From Ponticaulis sp. (lineage in GTDB: Bacteria > Pseudomonadota > Alphaproteobacteria > Caulobacterales > Hyphomonadaceae), in assembly GCA_002699325.1 (NCBI GenBank), contig PABS01000029.1, positions 33,536 to 41,367 of the forward strand: 7,832 nucleotides of DNA, in the 5' to 3' direction. The notes under the pieces were generated by a model, which saw nothing but the letters and a program-made list of their open reading frames with translations, made no database searches and had not been told where the DNA came from. Positions 5,901 through 7,832 of the stretch are shown here, one piece after another; positions within the stretch are counted from its first letter, which is position 1; every line of letters starts with the position of its first letter. The position numbers and the translations under genes are program-made.

Positions 5901-6578
5901 TCATATGTAACGCAGTCCGAGAAACTTTGCCGGATCGGGGCAGATGGCCTTCCATGTCTGCGCTTCTGACAGGCGACACACGCCCGGAAAGTCTCCTTCC
6001 CGGCCTTGCAAGTCGAGAATGATCTGGAAATGCAAATGCGGCGACCAGCCGCCATTCTCAGTGTTCGCGCCAAGTTCGGCAAGCTTTTCACCTGTGGAGA
6101 CCGGATCTCCAGGTTCCAGACCGATCAGGGATTCTTCCGACAAATGGCCATAAAGCGTCCAGAAAATAAGGTCGGGCTCGGGAGTGTGCTCAAGGAGTAT
6201 GGTTGGGCCGTAGTCGAGTTCGCCACCATTTATCTGCAGGCTGTGCACTGCGCCTTCCAGCGGCGCAAAGACGGGCGTGCCTGGCCCCGCGAACACATCA
6301 AGCCCAAGATGAAGCGTTCTTGGCTCTTCCCCCTCCGTCGCAAAAACCGGGCTGTCATAAATCGACCGGTCTTCCATATAACCACCGGCCCAAAGCTCGC
6401 CTTCGGGTGGTTGCCAGTGGATAGAGAGATCATTCCACCCTCTCTCCGCCAGACCGGATTTATCTAGTCGCAGATGGCGCACCCCCTCGCTGAAGCCAGG
6501 CATGATTTCAGCGCGATTAAGGGAGGTTTGATCAAGCCAGCACAAAAAATTTTCGAGTTTATGAGAGGGTGTTTTCAT
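5901..6578 (-). CDS. M23-family (LytM-like) peptidase domain protein without signal peptide
   Basis: A 225-aa protein whose second half is an M23 metallopeptidase domain. It has TLHLGLDVFAGPGTPVFAP with the HxxxD zinc pair (His90, Asp94), TLYGHLS (His145), and GGWSPHLHFQ (His181, His183). Zinc ligands His90, Asp94, His183 and catalytic His145, His181 are all present, so activity is plausible. Most M23 enzymes cleave peptidoglycan cross-bridges and are exported. Here the N-terminus (MKTPSHKLENFLCWLDQ...) shows no signal peptide or membrane segment, so the product appears cytoplasmic. The 'HHLGxD...TLYGHLS...NGGWxPHLHFQ' style resembles the M23 domain I know from some multidomain kinase-aminotransferase proteins, here standing alone. 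The ATG at 6578 has only a very close ACGGAG, so the start is uncertain; ATG at 6503 is an alternative. It lies between two urcA-like genes and diverges from the second. Confidence 0.85.
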   Translation of the reverse strand: MKTPSHKLENFLCWLDQTSLNRAEIMPGFSEGVRHLRLDKSGLAERGWNDLSIHWQPPEGELWAGGYMEDRSIYDSPVFATEGEEPRTLHLGLDVFAGPGTPVFAPLEGAVHSLQINGGELDYGPTILLEHTPEPDLIFWTLYGHLSEESLIGLEPGDPVSTGEKLAELGANTENGGWSPHLHFQIILDLQGREGDFPGVCRLSEAQTWKAICPDPAKFLGLRYI

Positions 6579-6689
6579 CTCCGTAGCATGCCCTGAGCTG
6601 AGACCGGTATCCAGCAGAAAACGTGGAATTTACGGCGCTTTTGCCCTGCAACGCATGAGAGTTCGGGGCTCAATATCTCTCCAGAAATT

Positions 6690-6757
6690 CATTGTATTAC
6701 GAAAAATTATTATTGTTTTTCGATGTTCATTTCTTGAATATTTATTGTTTTACGATA
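6690..6757. promoter_or_regulatory. array of three dyad operator copies upstream of second urcA-like gene
   Basis: Three elements of the form TATTG-N5-CGATA are visible. They are CATTG-TATTA-CGAAA (6690-6704, most diverged), TATTG-TTTTT-CGATG (6711-6725) and TATTG-TTTTA-CGATA (6743-6757). Start-to-start distances are 21 and 32 bp, close to two and three helical turns, so all would face the same side of the DNA. The array lies between the divergent M23 gene (start 6578) and urcA-like gene (start 6821) and could affect both. The cognate regulator is not identified in the window. Confidence 0.6.
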
Positions 6758-6761
6758 TATC
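6734..6761 (+). promoter_or_regulatory. predicted promoter of second urcA-like gene
   Basis: TTGAAT (6734-6739) and TATATC (6756-6761) are separated by 16 bp, and the third operator copy fills that spacer. The layout matches the promoter proposed for the first urcA-like gene, with one base less in the spacer. The two regions align from TTGA through CGATAT. The assignment rests on similarity to sigma-70-type hexamers and on the conservation between the two genes. Confidence 0.5.
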
Positions 6762-6820
6762 TCATTCGTGGATGGCGCAGAAACAAGACGCCACGCTCAC
6801 AGGAAAGAAAGGACACATTT

Positions 6821-7120
6821 ATGAAAACGATCACTATGGCACTCGTCGTCTCAGGTCTCGCTCTGGCACCAGCTGCTACGGCTCAGGACGCTTTCCCGTT
6901 TGTCTTCCAGTACGATGCACAAACGGTCCAGTCTGAAGATGGCGCTCAGGACACCTATAACCGCCTCAAAGAAAGCATCGAACAGGCCTGCAAAGGCTCG
7001 ATGAAGGGCCGGGATGCGCTGACGCAGCGTCGGTTCGAGGCGCAATGTGTGAATAATGCCATGGAAGCGGCCGTCGAGCAGATCTCGAGCAAAAAAGAGG
7101 TTGAGCTCGCCTCACGCTAA
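6821..7120 (+). CDS. UrcA-family secreted protein (second copy)
   Basis: A 99-aa protein with a signal peptide (MKTITMALVVSGLALAPAATA, cleavage before Gln22 or nearby). The mature part starts FPFVFQYDAQTV, followed by GAQDTYNRLKESIEQAC (Cys57) and RFEAQC (Cys76), the same layout as the first copy with one residue more between the cysteines. The C-terminus is charged and probably helical. The ATG at 6821 has AAAGGA 7 nt upstream. Both urcA-like genes share a 'GGACAC' leader just before the start, MKT at the N-terminus and the TATTG-N5-CGATA operator. These similarities indicate duplication with retained control. UrcA-family function is unknown; a periplasmic stress or metal-related role is only suggested by the family's name. 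Transcription likely stops at the strong terminator 22 bp downstream. Confidence 0.87.
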   Translation: MKTITMALVVSGLALAPAATAQDAFPFVFQYDAQTVQSEDGAQDTYNRLKESIEQACKGSMKGRDALTQRRFEAQCVNNAMEAAVEQISSKKEVELASR

Positions 7121-7142
7121 CATCTGAATCTGCCACCCTCCC

Positions 7143-7174
7143 AAAGGCTGCATCCGAATGGATGCGGCCTTTTT
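7143..7174 (+). terminator. strong Rho-independent terminator after second urcA-like gene
   Basis: AAAGGCTGCATCC (7143-7155), loop GAAT and GGATGCGGCCTTT (7160-7172) form a stem of about 13 bp with one G-U pair, ending in a run of five T (7170-7174). It sits 22 bp past the TAA at 7118-7120. It separates the urcA-like transcript from the ABC1-kinase gene. Confidence 0.9.
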
Positions 7175-7219
7175 ACGTTGTCGGTTGGTTGCCCCTCAAA
7201 ACCACCTATCTCCCTGAGG

Positions 7220-7225
7220 AAGGAG
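7220..7225 (+). promoter_or_regulatory. ribosome binding site deciding a TTG start
   Basis: AAGGAG, within GAGGAAGGAG, lies 8 nt before TTG at 7234-7236. No ATG or GTG in the same frame is closer to the expected N-terminus of the kinase-like protein, so this site fixes the start. Confidence 0.75.
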
Positions 7226-7233
7226 ATCTGAGT

Positions 7234-7832
7234 TTGAGCAACGATCCAGAACGAAATCGATTTTCGGCGCGTCTTGGCCGCGCGACCAAGGTCGGCACTA
7301 GCCTGACAGGCGCCGCGCTTCAGGCTGGCGCAAGCCGTGTATTCGGAGGCGGCGATGATAAGCTTGCAGGCGCGCTCGCTGCAGCGCTGGGCAATACCAA
7401 GGGGCCGCTGATGAAAGTCGCCCAGATGCTGTCCACCATTCCAGATTTTCTGCCACCTGAATATGCCGAAGAGCTTGGCCAGCTTCAGGCCCATGCCCCC
7501 GCCATGGGCTGGCCCTTCGTCAAACGTCGCATGCGGGCCGAGCTCGGTTCCGACTGGCAGGAGAAGTTTGCGAACTTTGAGAAAGAAGCCGCTCACGCCG
7601 CGTCGCTCGGCCAGGTCCACAAGGCGGAAACGCTCAATGGCGAAACCGTGGCCTGCAAGCTGCAATACCCGGATATGTCGAGCGCTGTAGAAAGCGATGT
7701 AAGCCAGCTTCGCTCGCTTCTAGGATTGTTCAAACGCATGGACGGCTCAATCGACCCGTCTGAAATGGTGGGAGAGATCACTGACCGCCTGCGGGAGGAA
7801 CTGGATTACGAGCGCGAGCGCAAAGCCATGCG
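7234..7832 (+). CDS. ABC1/AarF/UbiB-family atypical protein kinase, 5' part
   Basis: An open frame running off the right edge; 199 complete codons are visible. It starts at TTG (SNDPERNRFSARLGRATKVG...) behind a strong AAGGAG. Family hallmarks in order are the N-terminal extension motif GNTKGPLMKVAQMLS (residues 53-67, the K-x-G-Q position reading KVAQ), IPDFLPPEYAEELGQLQ, the Ala-rich nucleotide loop AAHAASLGQVHKA (119-131), VACKLQYPDM with the invariant-type Lys142, and REELDYERE (about 188-196). Known ABC1 proteins such as UbiB/COQ8 have ATPase or atypical kinase activity and support ubiquinone biosynthesis or lipid handling. The subgroup here is the alphaproteobacterial AarF-like one rather than clearly UbiB, and no transmembrane tail can be checked because the C-terminus is missing. 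The intrinsic terminator upstream implies its own promoter in 7175-7233 or read-through. Confidence 0.9.
   Translation, partial: MSNDPERNRFSARLGRATKVGTSLTGAALQAGASRVFGGGDDKLAGALAAALGNTKGPLMKVAQMLSTIPDFLPPEYAEELGQLQAHAPAMGWPFVKRRMRAELGSDWQEKFANFEKEAAHAASLGQVHKAETLNGETVACKLQYPDMSSAVESDVSQLRSLLGLFKRMDGSIDPSEMVGEITDRLREELDYERERKAM

Noticed and set aside
6624..6639. Sigma-54 -24/-12 promoter (GG-N10-GC) between the M23 gene and the second urcA-like gene
   Set aside because: Only the GG and GC dinucleotides match; the flanking TGGCAC and TTGC consensus bases are absent.
1..7832. CRISPR array, transposon ends, tRNA or rRNA genes
   Set aside because: No regularly spaced direct repeats of suitable length, no transposase frame with flanking inverted repeats, and no cloverleaf or rRNA-like sequence was seen on either strand.

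Overview
The window looks like a chromosomal stretch of an alphaproteobacterium, most likely from the Caulobacterales/Hyphomonadaceae side. The evidence is two UrcA-family secreted proteins, an aa3-type cytochrome oxidase subunit IV protein, a sigma-54 response regulator resembling Caulobacter TacA, and moderately high GC with AT-rich promoters. This placement is inferred from protein families, not from a marker gene. No rRNA, tRNA, CRISPR array, transposase or phage gene was seen.

Layout. At the left edge is the 3' end of a DksA/TraR-type zinc-finger gene (+). It converges on an aa3 oxidase subunit IV-like membrane protein (-), and the two stop codons share one CTAG. An alpha/beta hydrolase (-) and the RNA 2',3'-cyclic phosphodiesterase thpR (-) follow. 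A 94-aa protein of unknown function (+) is divergent from thpR. From about 2.6 to 5.25 kb there is a minus-strand block read right to left: an NtrC-family response regulator, then two small exported proteins of unknown function that appear to be diverged tandem copies of one another. From 5.4 to 7.2 kb, two urcA-like genes (+) flank an oppositely oriented M23-family metallopeptidase-like gene (-). The right edge holds the 5' part of an ABC1/AarF/UbiB-type kinase gene (+), which starts at TTG. The longest stretch without a gene is 282 bp (5246-5527), and it holds two opposing promoter regions.

Most interesting signal. A 15-bp dyad element, TATTG-N5-CGATA, occurs once upstream of the first urcA gene and three times upstream of the second. 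The three copies are 21 and 32 bp apart, close to two and three helical turns. At both genes the start-proximal copy lies between a TTGAwT hexamer and a TAT-rich hexamer, as an operator inside a promoter would. This suggests one unidentified regulator controls both urcA genes, and possibly the M23 gene that diverges from the second array. The second notable signal is the pair of exported two-cysteine proteins encoded just downstream of the sigma-54 regulator. No family is recognised for them.
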